Source: an uncultured Bacteroidales bacterium
GTDB lineage: Bacteria > Bacteroidota > Bacteroidia > Bacteroidales > UBA932
Reading direction: 5' to 3'
Assembly: GCA_900545245.1 (NCBI GenBank)
Contig: UQYV01000022.1
Coordinates: 1 to 52,146 of the forward strand
Length of the DNA stretch: 52,146 nucleotides
In this document: in pieces, positions 1 to 6,883 of the stretch
Layout of the letters: each line of letters opens with the position of its first letter
How positions within the stretch are numbered: the stretch's first letter is position 1
The notes under the pieces: generated by a model
What the model was told of the DNA's origin: nothing
What the model saw: only the letters and a program-made list of their open reading frames with translations
The model's database searches: none
Translations under genes and position numbers: made by a program

Positions 1-136
1 CTCTCCCCGAGGGAGAGGATTTAGGAGAGGGGTAACGTGGACAGAAAAAAGTGCGCGGGATTTGAGAGTTTGATAAATGAGATAAGTTTTATATTCGCAA
101 TGAGTTAGAATACTTGCGAAACTTAAATGTAGATAT
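1..136. other. leader region at window edge, no gene
   Basis: No gene is visible here. Bases 1-17 form a short hairpin (7-bp arms CTCTCCC/GGGAGAG around CGA) followed by a second purine-rich GGAGAGGGG stretch, a GC-rich type of intergenic sequence seen again near 26.74 kb. Bases 98-116 contain a weak CGCAA/TTGCG inverted repeat. A partial promoter-like element (TTTG at 69-72 and TATATTCG at 90-97, one mismatch to TAnnTTTG, 17-base spacer) could serve the first ACP, but the fit is poor and the cluster probably continues upstream. Confidence 0.35.
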
Positions 137-379
137 ATGAACAGAGAAGAAATAGAAGCAAAAGTCAGGGATTTCCTGATTGAGGATTTGGAAATCGATG
201 AGGAAAAAATCTTCCCGGAGGCGAAACTCAAGGGAGATATGGGCATAGACAGCCTCGATTTCGTGGACATTGTCGTCATCGTCGAAAGGATTTTCGGATT
301 CAAAATCAAGGCTGAAGATATGGCCGGGATTGACACATTTGCGAAATTCTGCGACTACATAGAGTCAAAATTGGGATAG
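137..379 (+). CDS. acyl carrier protein (pigment cluster, ACP1)
   Basis: An 80-residue acyl carrier protein of normal length. The phosphopantetheine site is in GIDSLDF, with Ser39 as the residue to be modified; the preceding GDMG and the following helix II (FVDIVVIVERIFGFKI) are typical. It presumably carries the growing polyene chain in the cytoplasm for the two ketosynthases and two dehydratases downstream. It is the first complete gene in the window and reads in the same direction as the whole cluster. Its last six codons plus stop form the first unit of a 17-base tandem repeat that fills the gap to the next gene. The ACP call is certain; its role in this pathway is inferred from context. 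Confidence 0.93.
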   Translation: MNREEIEAKVRDFLIEDLEIDEEKIFPEAKLKGDMGIDSLDFVDIVVIVERIFGFKIKAEDMAGIDTFAKFCDYIESKLG

Positions 380-477
380 AGTCTAAACTGACATAGGGTC
401 GAAGCTGATATAGGGTCGAGGCTGATATGGAGTTAAAACTGATATAGAGCCAAAACTGGGATAGAATCAAAAATGGA
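359..477 (+). repeat. seven 17-bp tandem repeats from ACP1 3' end to next start
   Basis: Seven consecutive degenerate 17-base units (starting at 359, 376, 393, 410, 427, 444 and 461; consensus near ATAGAGTCRAAACTGAT). The first unit encodes the end of the ACP (Ile-Glu-Ser-Lys-Leu-Gly and stop), so the spacer looks like an expansion of the ACP's own 3' end. The last unit runs into an ATG at 473 that opens a six-codon mini-ORF overlapping the start of the next gene. Seen directly; function unknown. Confidence 0.85.
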
Positions 478-482
478 CTGGA

Positions 483-1427
483 ATGGAAAATAGACAGTGG
501 GACGGCGCAACTTACGGAACAGGATGGATGCACAGGACACTCATCCGGTCCCTTCGTTTTCTCGATGTCCGGCTGTTTTATTGGTTTTCCTACATTTTCG
601 TGATTCCGGTGGCGCTCATCAAAAACCCGAGCAGACGCAGTTCCTACGCTTTCTACCGTGAGGCTCTTGGCTTTGGCCGCTTCAAATCCGCCTTGCAGAC
701 CTATCTGAACCATTGTATGTTCGCTCAGGTTGTGATTGACCGTTTTGCGATGTATGCCGGAAAGCGTTTTGAGATTGAAATCGATGGGGACGAGGTTTTT
801 CAGTCTCTCATCTCACAGCCGGAGGGCTTCATCCAGTTGAGTTCGCACGTGGGAAATTACGAGATTGCTGGATATTCCCTTTCGTCCGGGTCCAAAACCA
901 TCAATGCAGTGGTCTACGGACACGAAAAGCAGAGCGTGATGGACAACCGCAACAGTATGTTTACTAAAACCGGCACGCGGATGATTCCGATTAAGGAGGA
1001 TATGAGCCATCTTTTTGAAATCGACAGGGCTCTCGTCGGGGGCGACATAGTCAGTTTTCCTTCGGACCGCTATATGGGAGACGCACGCACGATTGAATGT
1101 GAGTTTTTCTCAAGGAAGGCTAAATTTCCTATGGGGCCTTTCAGCGTGGCAACAATGCGCGGGCTCAATGTGTTGGCAATCAATGTGATGAAAGAAGGTG
1201 CGAAGAAATATCACATCTACATCACGGAGCTTCCCTACGACAAGTCTGCCTCCCGGAAACAGCAGCTGACCGGTCTTTTGTCAGCCTATGTCGCTGAATT
1301 GGAGAGGATTCTGAGGAAATATCCTTCGCAATGGTACAATTTCTATGATTTTTGGAATGTCGCCGGGACGGATGGCGTGGGAGAACCCAAGAGAATGGAA
1401 GAATCCAAAGGGAATGGAGATGTTTGA
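483..1427 (+). CDS. LpxL/HtrB-type lysophospholipid acyltransferase
   Basis: A 314-residue acyltransferase of the lipid A acyltransferase (LpxL/HtrB) superfamily. The catalytic HX4E motif is His122-Val-Gly-Asn-Tyr-Glu127 in SSHVGNYE. The N-terminal QWDGATYGT segment and a hydrophobic stretch (about 31-46) match the usual start of the Bacteroidota family members, supporting the ATG at 483. The C-terminal QWYNFYDFW motif is also family-typical. In aryl-polyene clusters such an enzyme is thought to transfer an acyl or polyene chain to the lipid anchor at the inner membrane. The last residues (EESKGNGDV) are encoded by the first unit of a 38-base tandem repeat, so the extreme C-terminus looks recently evolved. 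The substrate is inferred from context only. Confidence 0.85.
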   Translation: MENRQWDGATYGTGWMHRTLIRSLRFLDVRLFYWFSYIFVIPVALIKNPSRRSSYAFYREALGFGRFKSALQTYLNHCMFAQVVIDRFAMYAGKRFEIEIDGDEVFQSLISQPEGFIQLSSHVGNYEIAGYSLSSGSKTINAVVYGHEKQSVMDNRNSMFTKTGTRMIPIKEDMSHLFEIDRALVGGDIVSFPSDRYMGDARTIECEFFSRKAKFPMGPFSVATMRGLNVLAINVMKEGAKKYHIYITELPYDKSASRKQQLTGLLSAYVAELERILRKYPSQWYNFYDFWNVAGTDGVGEPKRMEESKGNGDV

Positions 1428-1490
1428 AGAGTGACGGAGAATCCAAAGGGAATGGAGATGTTTGAAGAGTGTGGGAGAATCTAAAGAGAA
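1401..1490 (+). repeat. 38-bp tandem repeat spanning acyltransferase 3' end
   Basis: Two copies of a 38-base unit (1401-1438 and 1439-1476, nearly identical) followed by a partial third copy (from 1477). Each copy begins GAATCCAAAGGGAATGGAGA. The first encodes the C-terminus of the acyltransferase; the partial third reaches the start of the dehydratase gene at 1494. A shortened related copy precedes at 1383. Seen directly. Confidence 0.85.
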
Positions 1491-1493
1491 CGG

Positions 1494-1952
1494 ATGATGA
1501 AAGAGAGTATTGTAATAGACGGGGATTTTTTGCGTTCCGTGGACATACACGAGGTCCTGCCGCAACAGGAACCCTTTGTGATGGTGGGGGCTTTGACTCA
1601 GTTTGAGAACTCTCTCTCGGCGACGCAAACTCTTATCCGTGAGGACAATATATTCGTAGATGAGGGTTATTTTTCCTCTTCCGGATTGATGGAGAATATC
1701 GCCCAGACCTGTGCCGCCAGGGTGGGATTTTACAATAAATATATCCTTCACAAGGATGTGCAGGTGGGATTTATCGGTGCTGTACGCAATTTTGTGGTGT
1801 ATTCGCTGCCCGCGGTGGGGTCGGTGATTGAAACGAGGGTGGACATTCTCGAAGACGTTTTCGGAATGACTATGGCTGACGCACAGGTCCGATGTGGAGA
1901 GGAACTGCTTGCAACTGCGGAAATTAAGCTTGCAGTGAGAAATATCGGGTGA
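1494..1952 (+). CDS. hotdog-fold 3-hydroxyacyl-ACP dehydratase, ApeP-like
   Basis: A 152-residue hotdog protein related to FabZ. LPQQEPFVMVG (22-32) corresponds to the FabZ LPHRxPFLLVD strand, and SSGLMENIAQTCAARVG (63-79) to the central helix, with Glu67 at the FabZ catalytic-acid position. The FabZ GHFPG histidine is missing: the region reads EGYFSSSG, with Tyr59 near that position and a shorter loop. In aryl-polyene pathways a pair of dehydratases works together on the 3-hydroxyacyl-ACP; the other member here is at 6511. The gene lies between the acyltransferase and the first ketosynthase in the same operon. Two adjacent ATG codons (1494, 1497) are possible starts. Family is clear; whether it is active alone is doubtful. 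Confidence 0.82.
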   Translation: MMKESIVIDGDFLRSVDIHEVLPQQEPFVMVGALTQFENSLSATQTLIREDNIFVDEGYFSSSGLMENIAQTCAARVGFYNKYILHKDVQVGFIGAVRNFVVYSLPAVGSVIETRVDILEDVFGMTMADAQVRCGEELLATAEIKLAVRNIG

Positions 1953-1986
1953 TAGGGAATTAAAGTTTTTAGTTTTAAGGTTTTTT

Positions 1987-3771
1987 ATGCTTAAGGTCGT
2001 TTCAACGAATATTGTTTCCCCTTTGGGGATGAGTTCGCAGGAGAACTGGCGCGCTGTGATGCAAGGCCGGTCCGCCTTGAGACGTCTTGAAAACTATAAG
2101 GGGATTCCTCTGCCTTTTGTGGCCTCGGTTTTCACACCGGAGCAGGTGGAGGAGTTGGCGGTTGAGGGATTCACACGCTTCGAGTCCCTGGCGATTCGTT
2201 CGATTACGGAAGCTTTGACTCACACGGATTTGGATGTGCACGGCGAGAGGACAATCTTCATTCTCAGCACGACCAAAGCAGATGTGGAGGAACTTGGCTT
2301 TGCGGCGGAAAGGGATGGCGACTATCACCGTCCTGCCCTCTCGGCCCAAAGGATTGCAGAACACGTTGGCATTGGGGGAGGAGCGATTGTCTGCTGCAAT
2401 GCCTGCATATCGGGAGTTTCGGCTCAAATACTTGCTGACAGACTCATCAGCTGCGGACACTATGACAATGCCGTTGTTTGCGGAGCCGACCTTGTGAGTT
2501 CATTCACGGCTTCGGGCTTTCTTTCTTTCAAGTCGCTCTCAAATGAGGCTTGTCGTCCATTCGATGCCGACAGGCAAGGCTTGAATCTTGGAGAGGCGGC
2601 TGCGACTATTGTTTTCACGCGGGCAGATAGTCTCCGGGATGGGGATTGGCTGTTTGAGCGGGGAGAAATGGACAATGATGCATTTCATCTCAGCACACCA
2701 GCCCCGTCGGGTGAGGGCGCGAGGAAGGTCCTGGAGGCGGTGATGAAGGGCAGGGATGCCTCAGAACTTGCATTTGTCAGCGCACACGGCACTGCAACTA
2801 TGTTCAACGACCAGATGGAGTCTGTCGCAATTGAGAAGGCTGGGCTCTCCTCCGTGCCACTGACCGCACTCAAAGGCTGGTTTGGACACACGCTCGGTGC
2901 CTCAGGGGTGCTGGAGGTGATTTTGGGGATGATGGCTGTTTCTGAGTCTGTCGTGCTGCCTCTGAGGGGTTTCAGGGAGATTGGGGTGAGTGGAAAAGTC
3001 AATCTTTCCCCGGAGCTCAGAGCTACTGATAAAAACTCTTTCCTGAAGATGATTTCGGGATTTGGAGGTTGTAATGCTGCGGCTCTCTATCGAAGAGTCC
3101 GGGAGGGGATGGAGCGGGAAACAGTTCCTGGGTTAGAGAAGGCGGCCCATTCAAAGGGTGAAACAGCTCCGGAATTAAAGGAGACTGCCCATTCAATGGG
3201 TGAAGCGGCTCCGGGTCTGAAAGAACTCCACCGGGTGCATATACTTCCGGATGGTGTCACTTTGGACGGAAGACCGCTTCCTGTCCAATCGCAGGGAGCC
3301 GGGCTTTTGAGCGAAATATACAGAAAATATGTCGGAGACTATCCGAAATATCATAAAATGGACGCCTTGAGCCGTCTTGCCTTTCTTGCAACTGAGTTGC
3401 TTTTGAGCCGGGGCGATGTGCCGCAAGACTCGGGAAGGGCGACCATACTTTTCAACCGGACTTCCTCTGTGGTGGCGGACCGCTGTCATCTTGGGAGCAT
3501 TGCAAAGCCGGGAGAGTTTTATCCGAGTCCTTCGGTTTTTCTCGGAACGCTGCCCAATATAGCCACGGGAGAGATTGCAATCCGCCATGGTTATACTGGC
3601 GAAACTTCTCTCTATATCACCGACTTCCGCGATGAAGCATTGATGAAAAAGGTGGTGAGCTCAAGTTTCTCCCTGGGAGGTTTCCGGAGTTTGATTTGCG
3701 GATTTGTGGACTGCGACAGAGGGGACAGTTTTGAGGCGGATTTAAAGATATTGGTTAAAAATATTGGTTAG
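1987..3771 (+). CDS. beta-ketoacyl-ACP synthase with C-terminal half-KS domain (KS1)
   Basis: A 594-residue protein, longer than a normal FabF-type ketosynthase (about 410). Residues 1-370 are a complete KS with the triad Cys140 (CCNACISG), His267 (SAHGTAT) and His301 (GWFGHTLGASG), so it should catalyse decarboxylative Claisen condensation on ACP. Residues about 405-594 resemble the small Ketoacyl-synt_2 half-domain found on Bacteroidota KS proteins (YPKYHKMDALSRLAFLA, then SPSVFLGTLPNIATGEIAIRHG); the position of the nucleophilic cysteine is occupied by LPNIATG, so this half should not condense and may act like a built-in chain-length factor. The two parts are joined by a linker made of a 14-residue repeat. 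It sits between a dehydratase and the second ACP, matching an iterative type II polyene pathway. Confidence 0.88.
   Translation: MLKVVSTNIVSPLGMSSQENWRAVMQGRSALRRLENYKGIPLPFVASVFTPEQVEELAVEGFTRFESLAIRSITEALTHTDLDVHGERTIFILSTTKADVEELGFAAERDGDYHRPALSAQRIAEHVGIGGGAIVCCNACISGVSAQILADRLISCGHYDNAVVCGADLVSSFTASGFLSFKSLSNEACRPFDADRQGLNLGEAAATIVFTRADSLRDGDWLFERGEMDNDAFHLSTPAPSGEGARKVLEAVMKGRDASELAFVSAHGTATMFNDQMESVAIEKAGLSSVPLTALKGWFGHTLGASGVLEVILGMMAVSESVVLPLRGFREIGVSGKVNLSPELRATDKNSFLKMISGFGGCNAAALYRRVREGMERETVPGLEKAAHSKGETAPELKETAHSMGEAAPGLKELHRVHILPDGVTLDGRPLPVQSQGAGLLSEIYRKYVGDYPKYHKMDALSRLAFLATELLLSRGDVPQDSGRATILFNRTSSVVADRCHLGSIAKPGEFYPSPSVFLGTLPNIATGEIAIRHGYTGETSLYITDFRDEALMKKVVSSSFSLGGFRSLICGFVDCDRGDSFEADLKILVKNIG
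3121..3231 (+). repeat. in-frame 42-bp tandem repeat in the KS1 linker
   Basis: Two full 42-base units (3121-3162, 3163-3204) and a partial third (3205-3231), encoding TVPGLEKAAHSKGE, TAPELKETAHSMGE and AAPGLKELH. The unit is a multiple of three, so copy changes would keep the frame and only lengthen or shorten the linker between the KS and half-KS domains. Seen directly. Confidence 0.88.
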
Positions 3772-3794
3772 AAATAATTAAAACAAATAATATT

Positions 3795-4052
3795 ATGGAA
3801 GAACTCATCCAACGACTTAAGGAGCAGATTATCGAAGCTCTTAACCTTGAGGACATCACTCCGGATGACATAGACAACGAGGCGCCTCTTTTCGGAGAGG
3901 GACTCGGACTGGATTCAATCGACGCTCTCGAACTTATTGTGATTTTGGAAAAACACTACGGAATCAAATTGGCATCTCCTGGCGACAGTAAGGGTATATT
4001 CAAGAATATCAACACAATAGCCGATTTTGTAGCCAAGAATCGGACAAAATGA
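3795..4052 (+). CDS. acyl carrier protein (pigment cluster, ACP2)
   Basis: An 85-residue acyl carrier protein with the pantetheine site GLDSIDALE (Ser41). It lies between the two ketosynthases. Its stop codon overlaps the start of the second ketosynthase (ATGA at 4049-4052), so the two are probably translationally coupled and made in similar amounts. A small 13-base direct repeat (TATTGGTTA) at the end of the preceding gene lies just upstream. It is the likely extension ACP for the polyene chain, with ACP1; which ACP does which step cannot be decided from sequence. Confidence 0.93.
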   Translation: MEELIQRLKEQIIEALNLEDITPDDIDNEAPLFGEGLGLDSIDALELIVILEKHYGIKLASPGDSKGIFKNINTIADFVAKNRTK

Positions 4053-5800
4053 GAGAGGCGGTTTCAATAACAGGACAGGGTATAATCTGCGCAATAGGCA
4101 ATGATGTGCCCTCGGTGCTCGACTCTCTCGTCCACGCCCGTTCGGGCATACGTCCGATGAAATATCTCAAGTCCCGCCATAGTGAATTGCCGGTGGGGGA
4201 AGTTCAGTTGTCAAACAGCCAGATGAAGCGGATTCTCGGTTTGGAGGAGTCGACCTTGGCGAGCAGGACATCGCTGATGGGGGCCATTGCAATCAAGGAG
4301 GCTCTCTCGCAAGTGGGAACATCTCGTCTTGAGGGGAAAAGGGTTGTGCTGATTTCGGGGACCACTGTCGGAGGGATGGACCTGTCGGAGAACTATTGGG
4401 AGAGGATGAAAAATGAAGACAGCCTGCTGAATCTTCCGCTTTGCAACGACTGCGGAAACAGCACTGTGGAGATGGCCCGTATGACAGGATTGGATGGGGT
4501 GCGTTGCTGCACGATTTCCACTGCCTGCTCCTCGGCACTTAATTCCGTGATGCTTGGCGCCGAAATGTTGCGTCACGACGAAGCGGATATTGTGATTGCC
4601 GGCGGCTCTGAAGCCTTGAGCCGCTTCCATCTCGACGGATTCAACTCTCTGATGATTCTCGACAAGGAGCATTGCCGTCCTTTTGACGAAACTCGCGCAG
4701 GACTCAATCTGGGTGAGGGAGCGGCCTTTGTCGTGCTCGAAAGGGATGCAGGGAGTCGGACTCTTTCCTATGTCACGGGCTACGGAAACCGCTGTGATGC
4801 CTTCCACCAGACCGCCACATCCGAAAACGGCGACGGGGCATTTCTGGCGATGACGGATGCACTTGAAATGGCGGGAATGGCTCCTGGCGACATCGACTAT
4901 GTCAATGCCCACGCGACCGGGACTCCAAACAACGACCTGACTGAAAGCCGTGCCCTGATGCGCGTTTTCGGGGACAATCTTCCTGAAATATCCGGCACCA
5001 AAGGGCTGACAGGGCACACCACATCCGCTTCCGGTTCAATAGAGCTTGTTTTCTGTCTGCTGGCTATGCAGGAGGGTTTCATTCCTGCGAACATCGGCTG
5101 GAAAACGCCTATGACAGAGGGGATTATCCCGTCAATGGGACGGAAGGGAGTGAAACTCGAAAACATACTCTGCAACGCTTTCGGTTTCGGTGGTAACGAT
5201 TCTGCACTGATTATCAGTGCAACACCCCGTTCAGGCGCAGCCGGGGAGGAGGGATTTGACTTTGAGACAGTTTCAGATGTCACAATAACCGCCTCTGACG
5301 ACTTGAAGACGCTCGGGCAGTACAATGTCAGCCCGATGGAGGCCAGGCGTATGGGAAAACTGATGAAAGCATCCCAGCTTTCGGCTCTCCGTGCTCTTAA
5401 AGAAGCGGGCCTTGACTGCCCTGACGCCATAGTCACTGCAACCGCACGCGGAATGCTTGATGTCAGCTATCAGTTCCTTGAGGACATCGAGGCAAACGGC
5501 GAAGAACTTCTCAAACCGACGCTATTTATGCAGAGCACCCACAACACACTCGGCTCCGCAATAGCAATCAGGACTCATTGCCACGGCTATAACATCACCT
5601 ATTCTCAGGGAGACGAATCCTTCGATTGGGCGCTTGACGATGCCAAGAGGCTGATTCGCAGCGGAAAGGCTGAGACTGTTTTAGTGAGCAGTTTTGACGA
5701 GTCAACTCCGCTTTTCGACAGTTTCTCGCAGAGGGCGGGGAAGGAGGCACCGCAGCCGCTTTTTGCCCGTTCGATGGTGCTCAGACGCAAAGTCAGATAG
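4049..5800 (+). CDS. beta-ketoacyl-ACP synthase with C-terminal half-KS domain (KS2)
   Basis: A 583-residue ketosynthase built like KS1. The N-terminal KS (1-385) has the complete triad Cys160 (STACSSALN), His288 (NAHATGTPNND) and His323 (GLTGHTTSASG), and the CRPFDETRAGLNLGEGAA segment typical of FabF/type II PKS enzymes. Residues about 395-583 form a second, thiolase-like half-domain (RRMGKLMKASQLSALRALKEAG, then STHNTLGSAIAIRTHCHGYN) without a catalytic cysteine. In the E. coli aryl-polyene system a KS pairs with a cysteine-less chain-length factor; here both KS proteins keep the triad and each carries its own inactive-looking half-domain. Overlap with ACP2 implies coupled expression. Confidence 0.88.
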   Translation: MREAVSITGQGIICAIGNDVPSVLDSLVHARSGIRPMKYLKSRHSELPVGEVQLSNSQMKRILGLEESTLASRTSLMGAIAIKEALSQVGTSRLEGKRVVLISGTTVGGMDLSENYWERMKNEDSLLNLPLCNDCGNSTVEMARMTGLDGVRCCTISTACSSALNSVMLGAEMLRHDEADIVIAGGSEALSRFHLDGFNSLMILDKEHCRPFDETRAGLNLGEGAAFVVLERDAGSRTLSYVTGYGNRCDAFHQTATSENGDGAFLAMTDALEMAGMAPGDIDYVNAHATGTPNNDLTESRALMRVFGDNLPEISGTKGLTGHTTSASGSIELVFCLLAMQEGFIPANIGWKTPMTEGIIPSMGRKGVKLENILCNAFGFGGNDSALIISATPRSGAAGEEGFDFETVSDVTITASDDLKTLGQYNVSPMEARRMGKLMKASQLSALRALKEAGLDCPDAIVTATARGMLDVSYQFLEDIEANGEELLKPTLFMQSTHNTLGSAIAIRTHCHGYNITYSQGDESFDWALDDAKRLIRSGKAETVLVSSFDESTPLFDSFSQRAGKEAPQPLFARSMVLRRKVR

Positions 5801-5851
5801 GTTTGTAGGATGGAACAATAGTTTTGTAGGATGGAACAATAGTTTTGTAAA
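5801..5851 (+). repeat. 21-bp tandem repeat carrying decoy mini-ORFs before lolA-like gene
   Basis: Units at 5801-5820 and 5821-5841 (GTTTTGTAGGATGGAACAAT), and a third, divergent copy from 5842 that contains the real start codon at 5852. Each of the first two units holds a complete mini-ORF, ATG GAA CAA TAG, in the same position relative to the repeat as the true start, so the repeat looks like duplicated translation-initiation DNA. Confidence 0.85.
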
Positions 5852-6487
5852 ATGAAACGGCCGATTCTCATATTTCTTGTTTGCCTGTTTGCTCTGATGC
5901 TTTTTCCTGAAATGGCGCAGGGCCAGGCTCGGGAAGAAATGCTGCGTGCCATTCGGACTACTGGAGCGTCGATTGAGAGCCTTGAGTGTGAATTTACCCA
6001 GACCAAGACCGTTTCGATGCTGGAGCAGAAGATAGTCTCGGGAGGAAAATTATATTTCCGGAAACCTTCCGCTGTGAGGTGGGAATATCTTACACCTGTG
6101 CATAACTTCTTCATAATGAATGGGGAAGACTTGCTCGCGGGAAATGATGCTTCGGCAAAGCACAGCAGTCTGAAGAAAAACAGGTTCGCAAGGATGATTT
6201 CTTCCCTCATTGTCGGAAGCCTCAGTGGTGAGTCTCTTGAAGACAGCCGCAATTTCAAGACGGAATTGAGTTCGGATGCCGGAGAATGGGTGGCGGTTTT
6301 GACTCCGCTGCGTCGGGACCTTTCTCAGTTCTGCTCTTCTATTGTGCTGCGTTTCAATCCGAAGACAGCCCTTGCCAATTCCATAACATTGAACGAGGCT
6401 TCGGGAGATTGCACCCACATCGTCTTCCGGAATATGAAAATAAACCTTACGCTGCCCGAGGGCGTTTTCGACATCGCAGGCGAATAG
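5852..6487 (+). CDS. LolA-like outer membrane lipoprotein carrier, pigment cluster
   Basis: A 211-residue exported protein. Residues 1-24 are a clear signal peptide (MKRPILIFLVCLFALMLF, cleavage near AQG-Q). The mature part matches the LolA fold, with the ECEFTQTKTVSMLEQKIVSGGKLYFRKPSAVRWEY stretch split over residues 45-78 typical of the family. In aryl-polyene clusters a LolA-like periplasmic protein is thought to carry the lipid-linked polyene from the MMPL exporter to the outer membrane. It has no partner LolB here and is separate from a housekeeping lolA. It is followed at 23 bases by the second dehydratase. Confidence 0.85.
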   Translation: MKRPILIFLVCLFALMLFPEMAQGQAREEMLRAIRTTGASIESLECEFTQTKTVSMLEQKIVSGGKLYFRKPSAVRWEYLTPVHNFFIMNGEDLLAGNDASAKHSSLKKNRFARMISSLIVGSLSGESLEDSRNFKTELSSDAGEWVAVLTPLRRDLSQFCSSIVLRFNPKTALANSITLNEASGDCTHIVFRNMKINLTLPEGVFDIAGE

Positions 6488-6510
6488 GTATATATATAAT
6501 ATATGACAAA

Positions 6511-6882
6511 ATGAAGTTTCTCGACAGTTTATACTCGGTGACGCAGTCCCGCAAGACGGAGGGGGGATTCGAATTCGACATATCCTTTTTCCCGGGGCAT
6601 TTCATCTACAAGGCGCATTTTCCCGGAGAACCAATCACTCCGGGGGTATGTATCATACAGATAGCCACAGAATTGTTTTCGCTTGCAATGGATGCGCCGA
6701 TGAATTTGTACTCTGCGAAAAACGTCAAATTCCTCAAAATCGTTTCGCCTTCTGAGCGGACGGATTTCAGTTTTACCTTTTCGAAAATTGTTGTCGAGGG
6801 TGATTTGTTTAAGTTTGCGTGTGTTTTGAGTGCGGAGAATGAGATTTATGCAAAACTTTCTTTAATTTGCAGGAAGAAATAA
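6511..6882 (+). CDS. hotdog-fold 3-hydroxyacyl-ACP dehydratase, ApeI-like
   Basis: A 123-residue FabZ/FabA-like hotdog protein. The start is taken at 6511; an in-frame extension upstream overlaps the lolA-like gene and is not family-like. HFIYKAHFPGEPITPGVCIIQ (30-50) aligns with the FabZ catalytic segment: His36 of HFPG is kept, but the glutamate fourteen residues later is Gln50. This is the mirror image of the dehydratase at 1494, which keeps the glutamate but lacks the histidine. A heterodimer with a composite site is therefore plausible, in line with the ApeI/ApeP pairing known from E. coli. The stop codon is one base from the start of the next gene, indicating translational coupling. Confidence 0.82.
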   Translation: MKFLDSLYSVTQSRKTEGGFEFDISFFPGHFIYKAHFPGEPITPGVCIIQIATELFSLAMDAPMNLYSAKNVKFLKIVSPSERTDFSFTFSKIVVEGDLFKFACVLSAENEIYAKLSLICRKK

Positions 6883-6883
6883 T

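Noticed and set aside
359..477. CRISPR array
   Set aside because: The repeats are contiguous 17-base units without spacers and there are no cas genes.
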